Source of the DNA: CAWJLS01 sp963843755
GTDB taxonomy: Bacteria > Acidobacteriota > Thermoanaerobaculia > Multivoradales > DATKCC01
Length of the DNA: 64,000 nucleotides
Reading direction: 5' to 3'
Assembly: GCA_963843755.1 (NCBI GenBank)
Contig: CAWJLS010000010.1
Coordinates: 310,001 to 374,000 of the forward strand
The notes beneath the pieces were generated by a model that was not told the origin of the DNA, searched no databases, and worked only from the letters and a program-made list of their open reading frames with translations. The translations under genes were made by a program, and so were the position numbers. This document shows positions 1 to 7,467 of the stretch, piece by piece. Within the stretch, counting starts at the first letter, position 1, and each line of letters begins with the position of its first letter.

Positions 1-2
1 CC

Positions 3-950
3 CGCGGTCTGCTCGAGGGCGGCCTGGCCGAGACGGTCGAGCTGGCGCGGGCCGAGCGCCGGGCGCGCATCGAGCTCGCCGCCAGGACCCCGTCCGAGGC
101 GGCGAAGGCCGCCGACGAGGTCCGCCGCCTGGCCGATCTCTCCTGGCGCGACCTGGACGCGGCGGAGCGTGCGCTCTGCCCGCCGGTCGTGGTGGTGGCG
201 AGCGAGGACGAGCTCCTGGCCGACGATCCGGGCGGTCTGGCCGACCTGCTGGCTGGCGACCTGCCGGTCAAGGTCGTGCTGCTCACTCCGCACTCGGACG
301 TCTCGACCGATCGCTCCGGTCGCGGGCCCCACTGGCCCCACTGGTTGACTTGGGCCGGCCACCCGAACGCCGTGGTGGCCCAGAGCTCGGTCGGCGCGGG
401 CGATCACCTGGAGGCCGCGACCGCCGCCGCCCTGGCGTTCGACGGCCCGGCGCTGCTGCGGGTGCACGCGCCGGAGCCCTCGCGGGGCGGCTTCGCGGCC
501 GACAAAACCCTCGGGCAGGCCCGGGAGGCGGTGGCGACGCGGGCCTTCCCGCTGTTCGTCAGCCGGCCCGGCTCGGCTTTACGAGATGGGCGAGATGGGC
601 GGGACGGGGCGGACGGGCTGCCGACCCTCGACCTCTCCGGCAACCCGGAGGCCGACCCCCCGGACGATTCCGCGGCCGTGCGCGCCTGGCGGCTGCTCCG
701 TCACCGGGCCGGTGCCGACGAGGCGTTCGCCGCCGCGGCGGCCGCCGCCGACGAGAGCGCGCGGGCCGAGCAGGAGCGACGGGATCACGAGCAGGAGATC
801 GCCGCGCTCCGCGCTGACTACGAGCAGCGCCTCGCCGACGCCCGAGCCACGACCCAGGTGGAGATGGCGCGGCGGGTGCGCAACAAGCTCCTCGCCGTGG
901 CGGCCCACCGGGCGGAGTCCGGTGCGCAGTCGGCGGAGGAGCGGCGATGA
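3..950 (+). CDS. Pyruvate:ferredoxin oxidoreductase-like protein, C-terminal part (gene enters from the left edge)
   Basis: The frame is open to the left edge and ends in TGA at 948-950, so only the last 315 residues or so are visible. The visible part resembles the C-terminal thiamine-diphosphate domain of NifJ/PFOR-type 2-oxoacid:ferredoxin oxidoreductases: a VVAQSSVGAG segment followed by EAATAAALAFDGPALL, then AREAVATRAFPLF, which match the family's GA...EA...GPSLI and AV.G.wPLY blocks. The usual NTGGQ loop is not recognisable and is replaced by a tryptophan/glycine-rich stretch, so this is a divergent member. The tail (about residues 235-300) is charged and probably helical. The stop overlaps the rnfC start by four bases (ATGA), which implies translational coupling. 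The inferred role is reduction of the ferredoxin consumed by the Rnf complex encoded next. Substrate cannot be told from this fragment. Confidence 0.6.
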   Translation, partial: RGLLEGGLAETVELARAERRARIELAARTPSEAAKAADEVRRLADLSWRDLDAAERALCPPVVVVASEDELLADDPGGLADLLAGDLPVKVVLLTPHSDVSTDRSGRGPHWPHWLTWAGHPNAVVAQSSVGAGDHLEAATAAALAFDGPALLRVHAPEPSRGGFAADKTLGQAREAVATRAFPLFVSRPGSALRDGRDGRDGADGLPTLDLSGNPEADPPDDSAAVRAWRLLRHRAGADEAFAAAAAAADESARAEQERRDHEQEIAALRADYEQRLADARATTQVEMARRVRNKLLAVAAHRAESGAQSAEERR

Positions 951-2386
951 ACGTCATCCAGCCCAGCTTCCGCCACGGCATCCATCCGCGCGAGCACAAG
1001 GAGGCGACCGAGCACCTGCCGATCGCCCGGATGCCGTTCGTCCCGCTCTACGTCCTGCCGCTCTCGCAGCACACCGGCGCTCCCTGCAAGCCGGTGGTGC
1101 AGGCCGGCGACCGGGTCGAGCGGGGGCAGGTCGTCGCCGAGGCGGGCGGGTTCGTCTCCATGACGCTCCACGCCCCGGTCACCGGGGTCGTCAGCGCCGT
1201 CGGCCAGCGCACCCATCCGTCGGGGCGGCTCGCACCCGCGATCGAGATCGAGGCGGACCCGTTCTCGACCCAGGAGATCGTCCCCCAGCGGCCGGCCGGC
1301 GCGCCGGCGCCGGAGGAGCTCTCCACCGACCAGTTCGTCGCCGAGATCCAGCGCGCCGGCCTGGTCGGCATGGGCGGGGCGGCCTTCCCGACCCACGTCA
1401 AGTACAAGCCGCCCGAGGGCAAGGTGGTGCGCCGCCTGGTGCTCAACGGCTGCGAGTGCGAGCCGTTCCTGACCAGCGACCACCGGGTGATGGTCGAGCG
1501 CCCCGAGGCGATCATCCGCGGCGCCGAGATCGTCGCCCGCCACCTGGGGGTCGAGGAGGTGGTGATCGGCGTCGAGCTCAACAAGCCGGACGCGATCCGG
1601 GTGCTCCATGAGGCCGTCGACGCCCGTCCTCCCCTGGTGCTCCAGGCCCCGTCCGCCGGCAGGTCCGGCGCCGACTCGCCCAAGACCGTGCCGATCCGGG
1701 TCGTGCCGCTCAAGGTCAAGTACCCCCAGGGCGCCGAGAAGATGCTCATCCGGGCGATCTACGGCGAGGAGGTGCCGTCCGGCGGCCTGCCCCTCGACGT
1801 GGGCGCGGTGGTCAACAACGTCGGCACCATGGCGGCCGTGGCCGACTGGTTCGACCGCGGGATTCCGCTGATCGAGCGCATCGTCACCGTCGCCGGCCCG
1901 GGCATCGAGCGGCCGGCCAACCTGCTGGTCCCCGTCGGCACGCCGGTGCGCGCCGTGCTCGACCACTGCGGTCTCGACCACGACACCCGCGAGGTGGTCA
2001 TGGGCGGGCCGATGATGGGGCAGCCGCTGGCCAGCCTCGACGTGCCGGTGCTCAAGGGCACCTCCGGGCTGCTCGCCTTCACCGAGACCGAGACCCTGGT
2101 GCCGCGGGAGTACACCTGCATCAAGTGCGGCCGCTGTGTCGAGGCGTGCCCGCAGTTCCTCAACCCGTCGCGCCTGGCGAAGCTCGCCCGGGCCGGCCGG
2201 TGGGAGGACATCGAGGCCTACTCGGTGATGGACTGCGTCGAGTGCGGATCGTGTAGCTACTCTTGCCCCTCCGGCATCCCCATCGTCCAGCTCATCCGGG
2301 TCGCCAAGTCGAGCCTGCGCGAGCAGAAGGCGAAGGAGAAGGCGGAGCGGGCGCGGGTGGCCGAGGCGGCGGAGAAGGCCTCGTAG
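947..2386 (+). CDS. rnfC: Rnf electron transport complex subunit C (ferredoxin:NAD+ oxidoreductase)
   Basis: 479 residues. RnfC is the peripheral subunit carrying the NADH/FMN site and two [4Fe-4S] clusters of the ion-translocating ferredoxin:NAD+ oxidoreductase. Visible are the N-terminal barrel-sandwich part (FVSMTLHAPVTGVV, about 65-80), a GMGGAAFPTHVK nucleotide/FMN-binding loop near 140-150, the NGCECEPFL motif near 165, and two ferredoxin-type motifs, CIKCGRCVEACP starting at residue 391 and CVECGSCSYSCP starting at residue 430. The C-terminus is a short charged tail, so the very long C-terminal repeat extension of gammaproteobacterial RnfC is absent. The gene starts inside the stop of the upstream PFOR-like gene and is followed after 122 bp by rnfD. 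Confidence 0.95.
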   Translation: MNVIQPSFRHGIHPREHKEATEHLPIARMPFVPLYVLPLSQHTGAPCKPVVQAGDRVERGQVVAEAGGFVSMTLHAPVTGVVSAVGQRTHPSGRLAPAIEIEADPFSTQEIVPQRPAGAPAPEELSTDQFVAEIQRAGLVGMGGAAFPTHVKYKPPEGKVVRRLVLNGCECEPFLTSDHRVMVERPEAIIRGAEIVARHLGVEEVVIGVELNKPDAIRVLHEAVDARPPLVLQAPSAGRSGADSPKTVPIRVVPLKVKYPQGAEKMLIRAIYGEEVPSGGLPLDVGAVVNNVGTMAAVADWFDRGIPLIERIVTVAGPGIERPANLLVPVGTPVRAVLDHCGLDHDTREVVMGGPMMGQPLASLDVPVLKGTSGLLAFTETETLVPREYTCIKCGRCVEACPQFLNPSRLAKLARAGRWEDIEAYSVMDCVECGSCSYSCPSGIPIVQLIRVAKSSLREQKAKEKAERARVAEAAEKAS

Positions 2387-2508
2387 CCCGGCCGGAACGC
2401 CGGAATGGACGACTCGAACCATGGTTTCGGGGTGGCAGGGGGGATTGGGGATGTCGATGGACGGAGAGCGGATGTCGTGGCTGGGCTCAGGGCCGGGGAG
2501 GTGCGCCG

Positions 2509-3570
2509 ATGAGCGCCCGTGAGCCCCGCCTGCTGGTGCAGACCTCGCCCTTCCTGCGCGAGGGGGTGACCACTCCCGGGCTGATGGGCGACGTGCTGAT
2601 CGCCGTCCTGCCGGTGTTCGCCGTGTCGCTCTGGGTGTTCGGCCTGTCGTCGCTGCTGGTGGTGACGGCGGCGACCGCCGGCGCGGTCGGCACGGAGTGG
2701 CTGTTCACCAAGCCGCCGCGGTCCGTCACCGGACAGCGAGGCCGGCGCGGCGAGAGCCTGAAGAACGGCAGCGCCCTGCTCACCGGCGTGCTCCTGGGAC
2801 TGACCCTGCCGCCCGCCTTCCCGCTCTGGATGGCGGTGATCGGCGGCGCGGTCGGTATCGCCCTGGGCAAGCTGATCTGGGGCGGCCTGGGCAACAACCT
2901 GTTCAACCCGGCGCTGGTCGGCCGCGCCTTCCTCCAGGCCGCGTTCCCGATCGCCATCACCACCTGGGCGCCCCCCGGCGGCCGGCTGACGGTGCACGCC
3001 TCGAACCTGACCCCGCCGTTCATGCACCCCGCCGCGGACGCGGTCACCGCCGCGACACCGCTCAACCTGATGAAGTTCGAGCACCACGCGACCGCCCTCG
3101 GCCAGCTCTTCGGCGGCCAGGTCGCCGGCTCCCTGGGGGAGACCAGCGCGGCGGCGATCCTGCTCGGCCTCGCCTGGCTGATCGCGCGCCGGGCCTGCGA
3201 CTGGCGCATCCCGGTGAGCATCCTGGGGACGGTGGCGGTCTTCACCAGCGTGCTCTGGGCGATCTCGCCGGACCGCTACGCGTCGCCGCTGTTCATGCTC
3301 ATGTCGGGCGGGCTGCTGTTCGGCACCACCTACATGGCGACCGACCCGGTGACCTCGCCGCTGGCGCCGCGCGGCGCCTGGATCTTCGGCGCCGGCATCG
3401 GCGTGCTGGTGGTGCTGATCCGCACCTGGGGCGGCCTGCCCGAAGGTGTGATGTACGCCATCCTGCTGATGAACTCGGCGACGCCGCTGATCGAACGCGC
3501 CACCCAGCCGCGGGCGTTCGGTCACGGCCGGCCGGCGAAGGGCGCGGGCCAGGGAGGGGGCAAGTCATGA
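2509..3570 (+). CDS. rnfD: Rnf electron transport complex subunit D (membrane FMN protein)
   Basis: 353 residues, a polytopic membrane subunit related to NqrB. The frame is open further upstream, but ATG 2509 is preceded by GGGGAGG at good spacing and gives the family's normal beginning (LLVQTSPFLREGVTTPGLM). Several hydrophobic segments are visible (about 28-60, 90-125, 215-320), plus GNNLFNPALVGRAFL. The sequence DAVTAATPLN contains Thr183, the position expected to carry covalently bound FMN, attached by an ApbE-type transferase that is not in this window. The stop overlaps rnfG by ATGA. Confidence 0.93.
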   Translation: MSAREPRLLVQTSPFLREGVTTPGLMGDVLIAVLPVFAVSLWVFGLSSLLVVTAATAGAVGTEWLFTKPPRSVTGQRGRRGESLKNGSALLTGVLLGLTLPPAFPLWMAVIGGAVGIALGKLIWGGLGNNLFNPALVGRAFLQAAFPIAITTWAPPGGRLTVHASNLTPPFMHPAADAVTAATPLNLMKFEHHATALGQLFGGQVAGSLGETSAAAILLGLAWLIARRACDWRIPVSILGTVAVFTSVLWAISPDRYASPLFMLMSGGLLFGTTYMATDPVTSPLAPRGAWIFGAGIGVLVVLIRTWGGLPEGVMYAILLMNSATPLIERATQPRAFGHGRPAKGAGQGGGKS

Positions 3571-4355
3571 GCGAGATCGGCCAGGAGACCGGCCACGAGA
3601 CCGCCAGCGCGACCGGCCATGACTCCGCCAAGGCGGCCGGAGAGCGGCGCGGGTTCCAGATGCCGGAGACGCCGCGCCTCGTGCTCACTCTCTGCCTGGC
3701 GGGGCTGCTGTCGGGGCTGACCATCGTCGGCGCCTACCGGCTGACCCTGCCGGTCATCCAGGAGAACCACGCCCGGGCGTTGCGCGAGGCGGTGTTCGAG
3801 GTGGTGCCCGGCTCGGAGCGGATGCAGCGGCTGGTGATCGAGGGCGAGGGCGCCGCCGCGCACCTGGTGCCCGCCGCCGGCGTGCTCGGCGAGGAGCCGT
3901 CCGTCTACGGCGCCTATGCCGCCGACGGCCACTTCGTCGGCTACGCCATCCCGGCCGAAGGGCCCGGCTTCCAGGACACGATCCGGCTGATCTACGGCTT
4001 CGACCCGGGCAAGCAGAGGATCGTCGGCATGTCGGTGCTCGAGAGCCGGGAGACCCCGGGCCTGGGCGACCGGATCTACAAGGACCAGAGCTTCGTCGAC
4101 CAGTTCGACGACCTGGCGGTGGCGCCGCCGGTGCAGCTCGTCAAGGAGACGCCGACCTCGCCGAACCAGGTGGATGCGATCACCGGTGCCACGATCTCGT
4201 CGACGGCGGTGGTCAACATCGTCCGGCGGAGCAACGAGACGTGGCTGGACAAGCTGCCGCCGGCGGACCAGGCTCCGGCGCTGACGGAGACGCCCCCGGC
4301 GGGCGACGGCGCGACGACGGACAAGGGCGGTCCGATCCCGGGAGGCAAGTCGTGA
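3567..4355 (+). CDS. rnfG: Rnf electron transport complex subunit G (FMN-binding)
   Basis: 262 residues. RnfG carries a second covalent FMN on the outer face of the membrane. The N-terminal 30 residues are a low-complexity hydrophilic leader (repeats of ETGH/ATGH). One transmembrane helix follows at about 33-60, then the FMN_bind domain with GPGFQDTIRLIYGFD, ESRETPGLGDRI and the flavinylation motif DAITGATISSTAVV, in which Thr209 is the predicted FMN-Thr. A Thr/Gly-rich C-terminal tail of about 30 residues is unusual for the family. ATG 3567 overlaps the rnfD stop and follows GGGAGGGGGCAAGTC. rnfE follows after 47 bp. Confidence 0.92.
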   Translation: MSEIGQETGHETASATGHDSAKAAGERRGFQMPETPRLVLTLCLAGLLSGLTIVGAYRLTLPVIQENHARALREAVFEVVPGSERMQRLVIEGEGAAAHLVPAAGVLGEEPSVYGAYAADGHFVGYAIPAEGPGFQDTIRLIYGFDPGKQRIVGMSVLESRETPGLGDRIYKDQSFVDQFDDLAVAPPVQLVKETPTSPNQVDAITGATISSTAVVNIVRRSNETWLDKLPPADQAPALTETPPAGDGATTDKGGPIPGGKS

Positions 4356-4402
4356 GAGAGAGGGGAGCGAGAGTGGACGTCGAGACGCGGGAGGAGAGGT
4401 AG

Positions 4403-5077
4403 ATGGCGGCACCCGGCAAAGAGCCCGGCGAAGTCTACGCGGAGTTCGTCAAGGGGCTGTGGAAAGAGAACCCGGTCTTCGTCCAGGTGCTCGGCATGTG
4501 CCCGTCCCTGGCGGTGACCAACTCGGCCATCAACGGGATGGCCATGGGCGGGGCGACGCTGTTCGTGCTGGTCATGTCGTCGCTTCTCGTCTCGTTGCTG
4601 CGCAACTGGATTCCGAAGGCGGTCCGGATCTCCACCTACATCATCGTCATCGCCACCTTCGTCACCGTGGCGGACTTCACCCTCCAGGCGGTGGCGCCGG
4701 CGGTCCACCGGGAGCTCGGCGCGTTCATCTCCCTGATCGTGGTCAACTGCGTGATCCTCGGCCGGCAGGAGGCGTTCGCGGCCAAGAACCGGGTGGGCCT
4801 GGCGGTGGTCGACGCGCTCGGCATGGGCGGCGGTTTCGCCTTCGCCCTGATCCTCCTGGGCGCGGCCCGCGAGATCCTCGGCAAGGGGTCGCTGTTCGGC
4901 GTCTCGCTGTTCGGCGCGTCGTACGAGCCCTGGGTCGTGATGATCCTGCCGCCGGGCGGCTTCCTCATGCTGGGCGTGATCCTGCTGGTCTTCGCCTCGG
5001 TCGCCGAAGGGCGCAAGAAGCTGGCCGCCAAGGCGAGCGGCGACTCCACCGCGAGCGAGAAGGAGGAGGCAGCCTGA
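4403..5077 (+). CDS. rnfE: Rnf electron transport complex subunit E
   Basis: 224 residues, an integral membrane subunit of the Rsx/NqrDE family. The signature FVKGLWKENPVFVQVLGMCPSLAVTNS at residues 13-39 contains the conserved Cys thought to help bind the intramembrane Fe-S cluster shared with RnfA. VVNCVILGRQEAFAAKN, the second family motif, lies near 112. Six hydrophobic segments can be counted. The Shine-Dalgarno GAGGAGAGG sits directly upstream of ATG 4403. The stop overlaps the rnfA start by one base (TGATG). Confidence 0.94.
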   Translation: MAAPGKEPGEVYAEFVKGLWKENPVFVQVLGMCPSLAVTNSAINGMAMGGATLFVLVMSSLLVSLLRNWIPKAVRISTYIIVIATFVTVADFTLQAVAPAVHRELGAFISLIVVNCVILGRQEAFAAKNRVGLAVVDALGMGGGFAFALILLGAAREILGKGSLFGVSLFGASYEPWVVMILPPGGFLMLGVILLVFASVAEGRKKLAAKASGDSTASEKEEAA

Positions 5078-5667
5078 TGGCGAACCTGAGCACGCTGGCC
5101 TGGATCTTCATCTCGGCGCTCCTGGTCAACAACTTCACGCTCTCCTACTTTCTCGGCCTGTGCCCGTTCTTCGGCGTGTCGGGCAAGCTGGTGACGGCGT
5201 TCCGGCTGGGGCTGGCGAACATCTTCGTCATGCTGATCACGTCGTTCTCGGCCTGGGTGCTGGACACCTTCGTCCTGGTCCACGCGCCGTACCTCCAACT
5301 GATCAGCTTCATCGTCGTGATCGCCTCGACGGTGCAGTTCGTCGAGATGGTGATCCGCAAGCTCTCTCCGGCGCTCTTCCGGGCGCTCGGCATTTTCCTG
5401 CCGCTGATCACGACCAACTGCGCGATCCTGGCGCTGGCGCTGTTCCAGACCAGCCGGGGCTACGGGCTGATCCAGGGCCTGGTGTTCTCCCTCGGCGCCG
5501 GCATGGGGCTGACGCTGGCTCTCGTGCTGATGGCGGGTCTGCGGGAGGAGGCGGAGCTCTCGGACATCCCGAGCCTGATCCGGGGGACGGCGATGAACCT
5601 GCTCATCGCCGGGATCTTGTCGCTGGCGTTCATGGGGTTCGCCGGCCTGTTCAGCCCGACCTCGTGA
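5077..5667 (+). CDS. rnfA: Rnf electron transport complex subunit A
   Basis: 196 residues, the NqrE/RnfA membrane subunit that pairs with RnfE. It shows ALLVNNFTLSYFLGLCPFFGVS at residues 13-34 and ITTNCAILALALF near 115, each with the conserved Cys of the family, and about six hydrophobic helices. The length is normal for RnfA (about 190-200). GGAGGAGG lies upstream of the ATG. The stop overlaps the next reading frame (TGATG at 5665-5669). In many genomes rnfB follows here, but no RnfB with its Fe-S motifs is present in the window. Confidence 0.94.
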   Translation: MANLSTLAWIFISALLVNNFTLSYFLGLCPFFGVSGKLVTAFRLGLANIFVMLITSFSAWVLDTFVLVHAPYLQLISFIVVIASTVQFVEMVIRKLSPALFRALGIFLPLITTNCAILALALFQTSRGYGLIQGLVFSLGAGMGLTLALVLMAGLREEAELSDIPSLIRGTAMNLLIAGILSLAFMGFAGLFSPTS

Positions 5668-5908
5668 TGCACGACCTCGCCGCCATCGCCCTGCTCGCGG
5701 CCGCCTGCGGCGGCTGGGTGGCGCTCCAGCGCTGGATCGGGCGCGTCGATCCGGAGATCCCGGGGATTCAGCGGAGCTGCTCGGGGTGCTCTGTGCCGGG
5801 GGCGGGGGGGAGGCTTGTGGTGGAGGGTGCAGCGTGCCGGGGGGCGGGGCGGGCGGGAGGGTGGTGCAGCTTGGAGAGTCCCGTCCGGAGCCGGGCCGCC
5901 TCCGCTGA
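5667..5908 (+). pseudogene. Small Cys-rich membrane protein at the end of the rnf operon, frame broken at a G7 run
   Basis: ATG 5667 overlaps the rnfA stop. The first 46 or so codons encode one hydrophobic helix (about residues 3-20) and a RVDPEIPGIQRSCSGCS segment. In the same frame the sequence then becomes unlike protein, but shifting by -1 in the G7 run at 5804-5810 continues with GGEACGGGCSVPGGG and stops at TGA 5906-5908, giving a coherent protein of about 80 residues with CxxC and CxxxC pairs. The break may be a sequencing indel, a true mutation, or ribosomal slippage on the G run. The layout (one helix, then clustered Cys) resembles small metal-handling or maturation proteins such as NqrM/FeoB-associated Cys-rich proteins. 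It also vaguely recalls the RnfB N-terminus, but the multiple ferredoxin domains of RnfB are absent. Function is not assigned. Confidence 0.5.
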
Positions 5909-5955
5909 GAAGTCGCGCAGGGGGCACCGGGGTTCCTTCGGCGGGAGGTTCGCCG

Positions 5956-6119
5956 GGAGCGGTCCAGGAGGCGACGGCTCCGGGACGCCGCGCGAACTGG
6001 ACGGGGTTGGGAGCTCAACGCGCGTCTCGACATGGTCCGCGTCGGGCCTCGATGAGCGCTCAGATGCCGTCGCGGACGCGGCCCATGACGCCCTCCACCG
6101 GCGCCTCCCGGACCGCTCC
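5956..6119. repeat. 164-bp inverted-repeat element, copy A
   Basis: The terminal inverted repeats are 18 bp (5956-5973 and 6102-6119, 17/18 complementary), beginning GGAGCGGTCC. It lies 48 bp after the stop of the Cys-rich reading frame. It shares the repeat start, the length and an internal block (CCGCGTCGGGCC ... GTCGCGGACGCGGCC, same orientation) with the copy at 51292. About 24 bp to its left (CCTTCGGCGGGAGGTTCGCC) is also similar to the left flank of the copy at 36996. The remainder of the 5909-6440 gap, to the right of this element, holds no gene or site that I can support. Confidence 0.6.
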
Positions 6120-6440
6120 GGGTTGGAGCGCTCGTCGAGGTGGTGCAGCGCTGCTGGGGACAGAATCGGGGCTCACTCTGCGGCGAGTCGCGTCTGGACC
6201 ACCCGTTACGTAGCGTTTGTGGAGAAGGCGACGTTCTGTCCGGGTCCGAGACCGTCCCTTGGTCTGCCTGGGCTCAACCCGAGCGCACTCTGTGCGGAAT
6301 TCGTCACCGAGCTCCGGTCCGCTTCGGAGGGACCCTCGGAGCTGCTGGCCCAAGTGTGCGCTCGTTCCAGGGGTCGACGAGCGGCGCGGCCCTGAGACGG
6401 AGTCAGGCTCTCGAGGCAAAGGTAGACTTCGGATCGATCC

Positions 6441-6701
6441 ATGGGTGCGAAGAGTCAACGAGAGATCACCTCGCGGGTGATCCGGCCTGGCCAACGAGAG
6501 CCGCCCGACGAGCTCGACTGGCTCGACGCCACGCCGGCGGAGAGGATGGAGGCGGTCTGGACGTTGACCAAGGCGTGTATCGGGTGGGGTAGTGAGGGAG
6601 TAGCGGAGCCCCGGCTCGACCGGTCAGTCAGCCGCGTTCTGCGCCCGGAGGGCGCCGTGGGGCACGGTGAGGAAGACAGAGCGTGGTCCGCCGATTCATA
6701 G
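6441..6701 (+). CDS. Small conserved-looking hypothetical protein
   Basis: 86 residues, soluble and charged. The segment DWLDATPAERMEAVWTLT, followed by KACIGWG and EPRLDRSVSRVLRP, has the look of a short family often found just before a nucleotidyltransferase-like gene (W..TP.ER....W.LT..C..W ... EPRLQRS..R..R). That recollection was not verified by search. Here no nucleotidyltransferase follows, since the next gene is a convergent MazF-type toxin, so it may be an orphan or a remnant. The last 15 or so residues are less convincing. No strong Shine-Dalgarno is visible. Confidence 0.5.
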   Translation: MGAKSQREITSRVIRPGQREPPDELDWLDATPAERMEAVWTLTKACIGWGSEGVAEPRLDRSVSRVLRPEGAVGHGEEDRAWSADS

Positions 6702-6832
6702 GCTAAATGATCGGCTCAATCGTCCTGGCACGCTGCGTGTGCCGAAAATGTACGGTCCGTGGTTGGGGCAGGTTGTTCTGGCCGCCGGCTCTGGCCGGGT
6801 CGGGTAGCCAGCCCGTGCCGGCCGATCAGCCT

Positions 6833-7159
6833 TCAGTGGGCTTCGAGGCCGAGCGCGAAGCGGAGCGCGTCTTCGGCGGCGCCGAGCTTCCGGGGCGTCA
6901 GCGCGGTGATCCGTCGCTCGAGGGTCGCTTGCGGGATGGTGGTGATGGAGTCCAGGTTGGCGACGCAAGGCTTGGGCAGGCCGTCATCCGGTCCAAGGGG
7001 GACCTCGACCGGGATGTGGCGAATCTTGGTGGTCACCGGGGCGACGGTGCAGAGGTTGCGGACCGAGTAGGCCTCGTCTCGGGAGAGGAGGAGCACGGGG
7101 CGCCTGCCGATCGGCGAGGGGAGGTTGGCCCACCAGACTTCGCCGCGCCTCACTCCCAC
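6833..7159 (-). CDS. mazF: Type II toxin, MazF/PemK family endoribonuclease
   Basis: 108 residues. MazF toxins cleave mRNA at short sequences and are held inactive by the antitoxin. The N-terminus VRRGEVWWANLPSPIGRRPVLLLSRDEA is the classic MazF opening (RGdvw.a.l....G.RPvlvls). The central VAPVTTKIRHIPVEVPL, with the catalytic-loop Thr, and VANLDSITTIP with a final ITALTPRKL, match the rest of the fold. The GTG start lies within the last codons of the antitoxin gene (10-bp overlap), so toxin synthesis is coupled to the antitoxin, as usual for these pairs. Confidence 0.9.
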   Translation of the reverse strand: MGVRRGEVWWANLPSPIGRRPVLLLSRDEAYSVRNLCTVAPVTTKIRHIPVEVPLGPDDGLPKPCVANLDSITTIPQATLERRITALTPRKLGAAEDALRFALGLEAH

Positions 7160-7416
7160 TCCTCGTCAGCGTCGAAGGCTCCAGTCTCCGTCACCTCGGC
7201 AGCGGCGACCTCGTACTCGCTCTCGGGCTCCGCTATGTAGCCCGTGACGTAGCTGTCGACGGCTGTTTCGTAGCGTTGCTTCTCGAAGAGGGTCTCGAGC
7301 GCGCGACGAAAGAGCTCGCTTCGGCTCTCGCCCCGTCCTTTGCGCTCCACCTCCGCCTGCTCGAGAAGCTCCACCGGAAGGCTGATCGTGATCCGGGCGA
7401 TCTTACGGTCGGTCAT
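7150..7416 (-). CDS. Ribbon-helix-helix antitoxin of the MazF pair
   Basis: 88 residues from ATG 7416, chosen because GGAG lies 8 bp upstream. A GTG at 7434 would add six residues. The N-terminal part KIARITISLPVELLEQAEVE is a ribbon-helix-helix (CopG/MetJ-type) DNA-binding segment. RGESRSELFRRALETLFEK is the second helix, and the acidic C-terminal tail is the expected toxin-neutralising part. Such antitoxins repress their own promoter together with the toxin. A CATAC-N4-GTATG palindrome lies just upstream (7443-7456). The gene lies 51 bp downstream of the co-oriented oxidoreductase gene. Confidence 0.88.
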   Translation of the reverse strand: MTDRKIARITISLPVELLEQAEVERKGRGESRSELFRRALETLFEKQRYETAVDSYVTGYIAEPESEYEVAAAEVTETGAFDADEEWE

Positions 7417-7442
7417 GAGTGTGACTCCGTTCACGCGACGAT

Positions 7443-7456
7443 CATACCAAAGTATG
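7443..7456 (-). promoter_or_regulatory. Palindrome in the presumed promoter of the MazF toxin-antitoxin pair
   Basis: CATAC-CAAA-GTATG, perfect 5-bp arms, 27 bp upstream of the antitoxin ATG. Read on the minus strand it runs into TATGAT (7446-7441), a good -10 hexamer, though no clear -35 is seen. The position fits an autoregulatory operator bound by the ribbon-helix-helix antitoxin. This is inference from symmetry and position only. Confidence 0.4.
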
Positions 7457-7467
7457 CAGACACCGCT

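Noticed and set aside
818..2422. Open frame of 534 codons antisense to rnfC
   Set aside because: rnfC is clearly identified on the plus strand. The antisense frame is an effect of high GC.
5160..6395. Long open frame running from inside rnfA through the gap to 6395
   Set aside because: rnfA is in another frame, and the part after 5810 has no protein character apart from the short Cys-rich piece.
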